From JBBRBB01 sp963830175 (GTDB lineage: Bacteria > Bacteroidota > Bacteroidia > Chitinophagales > Chitinophagaceae): 64,000 nucleotides of DNA. The position numbers were made by a program, and so were the translations under genes. Position 1 is the first letter of the stretch. Every line of letters starts with the position of its first letter. The stretch is from the NCBI GenBank assembly GCA_963830175.1, contig CAWHKV010000002.1:372001-436000 (forward strand), given 5' to 3'. Positions 63,205 through 64,000 of the stretch are shown piece after piece. The notes below the pieces were generated by a model. The model did not search any database and was not told the origin of the DNA. It saw nothing but the letters and a program-made list of their open reading frames with translations.

Positions 63205-63612
63205 ATGGTATATTTAACGAGGATAGAGCACTTTAATGCTGCCCACAAATTGTTTAACCCCGGTTGGAGCAAAGAAAAAAATGATGAAGTTTTCGGCCTT
63301 TGCGCCAATGAAAACTGGCATGGCCACAACTTTGATCTTCATGTTACCATTAAAGGGGAGATTAATGTAGGTACAGGATTTTTAATGGATGCAAAAAAGC
63401 TTAAACAGCTAATCACCGATCACGTTTTATTGCACCTCGACCATAAGAATTTAAATCTTGATGTCGATTTTTTACAAGGTAAAATATGCAGTACCGAGAA
63501 TTTGGCAACTGCCATTTGGCAACAGTTAACACCGCACCTTCCGGGTAATGTTCAGTTGCATTGTATTAAATTGTACGAAACGCCACGCATCTATGTTGAA
63601 TATTTTGGTTAA
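63205..63612 (+). CDS. 6-pyruvoyl-tetrahydropterin synthase / QueD homologue
   Basis: 135 residues. Zinc histidines in FNAAHKL and WHGHNF, catalytic Cys in GLCANENWHGHN (about residue 30), and a final YETPRIYVEYF are typical. QueD (queuosine precursor) and PTPS (biopterin) share these motifs, so the exact role is open. An ATG at 63201 in another frame is not the start. Divergent from mqnB; the next gene is a second copy of the same family. Confidence 0.88.
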   Translation: MVYLTRIEHFNAAHKLFNPGWSKEKNDEVFGLCANENWHGHNFDLHVTIKGEINVGTGFLMDAKKLKQLITDHVLLHLDHKNLNLDVDFLQGKICSTENLATAIWQQLTPHLPGNVQLHCIKLYETPRIYVEYFG

Positions 63613-63617
63613 TACGT

Positions 63618-64000
63618 ATGTTTATGAATAAGGTTGCCGTTTACAGAAAAGAGCATTTTAACGCTGCTCACAGGTTGCATAATGAATTGTGGAGTGATGA
63701 CAGAAACGCCACAGTATTCGGCAAATGCAACAACCCTAATTATCATGGACATAATTATGAACTGATAGTGAAAGTTACCGGCGTGCCCGATGAAAATACA
63801 GGGTATGTGATGGATATGAAAGAGCTAAGCGACCTTGTTAAGGCTGAAGTGTTGATCAAATTTGATCACAAAAATTTAAATCTTGATGTGGCGGCTTTTA
63901 AAAATAAAAACCCAACGGCTGAAAATATTGCTATAGTGATATATGATCTTTTGCGGGATAAGATTGATGTATCGCATGACCTTAAGATTATTTTATACGA
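63618..64000 (+). CDS. Second 6-pyruvoyl-tetrahydropterin synthase / QueD homologue, 3' end outside window
   Basis: Partial: the first 127 residues, running off the right edge. ATG at 63618 (a second at 63624). FNAAHRL, GKCNNPNYHGHNY and FDHKNLNLDV are present. The sequence clearly differs from the preceding copy (for example GKCNNPNY against GLCANENW, and a longer loop LWSDDRNATV), so this is an old duplication; GKCNNPN is closer to the classic PTPS motif. 5 bases after the previous stop. Confidence 0.85.
   Translation, partial: MFMNKVAVYRKEHFNAAHRLHNELWSDDRNATVFGKCNNPNYHGHNYELIVKVTGVPDENTGYVMDMKELSDLVKAEVLIKFDHKNLNLDVAAFKNKNPTAENIAIVIYDLLRDKIDVSHDLKIILY

Overview
The window is about 64 kb of a low-GC Bacteroidota chromosome, most likely family Chitinophagaceae or close to it (inference). 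Supporting signs are: type IX secretion system (T9SS) sorting domains paired with a PorP/SprF protein, an UpxY-type antiterminator, outer-membrane beta-barrel receptor and OmpA-like proteins, futalosine-pathway menaquinone genes, weak ribosome binding sites, and promoter matches of the form TTTG-N19-TAnnTTTG (an exact example precedes the tRNA-His gene). No CRISPR array, insertion sequence, prophage or rRNA was seen.

Layout. 1-13.8 kb is housekeeping and envelope: prmC (cut by the left edge), murB, a small membrane protein, a ureohydrolase, ccmE and ccmF/ccsA, pcm, a secreted Ig-like protein, a frameshifted outer-membrane receptor, a DUF445-like protein, tRNA-His and a tail-specific protease. 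13.9-35.2 kb is one 21-kb co-directional exopolysaccharide/capsule operon: Wza-like porin, Wzc-like tyrosine kinase, UpxY antiterminator, Wzt-like ABC ATPase, glycosyltransferases, an asparagine-synthase-like amidotransferase, a secreted glutamate-racemase homologue, a Wzy/ligase-type polymerase, a GNAT / DegT aminotransferase / PglC-type transferase / 4,6-dehydratase set for an amino sugar, and the CpsB-type phosphatase. 35.3-43.3 kb holds a YCF48-like / YkgJ / transglutaminase trio and parE - DUF1835 - parC. 43.3-53.5 kb is surface biology: a PorP/SprF gene, a ~6.4-kb giant T9SS type-B adhesin gene broken by many frameshifts in tandem repeats, an OmpA lipoprotein, and a head-repeat protein with an S74 chaperone domain plus a T9SS type-A tail. 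53.6-64 kb returns to metabolism: smpB, accD, class I aldolase, a BtuF-like protein, two LuxR-type regulators, cystathionine beta-synthase, photolyase, mqnD and mqnB, and two tandem 6-pyruvoyl-tetrahydropterin synthase/QueD homologues (the second cut by the right edge).

How the genes work together. In the polysaccharide operon, the dehydratase, aminotransferase and acetyltransferase would make an acetamido-4-amino-6-deoxy sugar nucleotide, the PglC-like enzyme would load it on undecaprenyl phosphate, the glycosyltransferases would extend it, the Wzy-type protein would polymerise or ligate it, and Wza/Wzc/CpsB would export it and set chain length. No Wzx flippase and no ABC permease partner for the Wzt-like ATPase lie in the window. 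The best candidates for unusual biology are the secreted MurI homologue inside the sugar operon, the CXXXY-type CcmE, the S74 plus T9SS tail architecture, and the repeat adhesin whose copies share the same frame-breaking base. Single-base indels in three separate genes suggest either sequence/consensus errors or real decay; this cannot be settled from the sequence alone.
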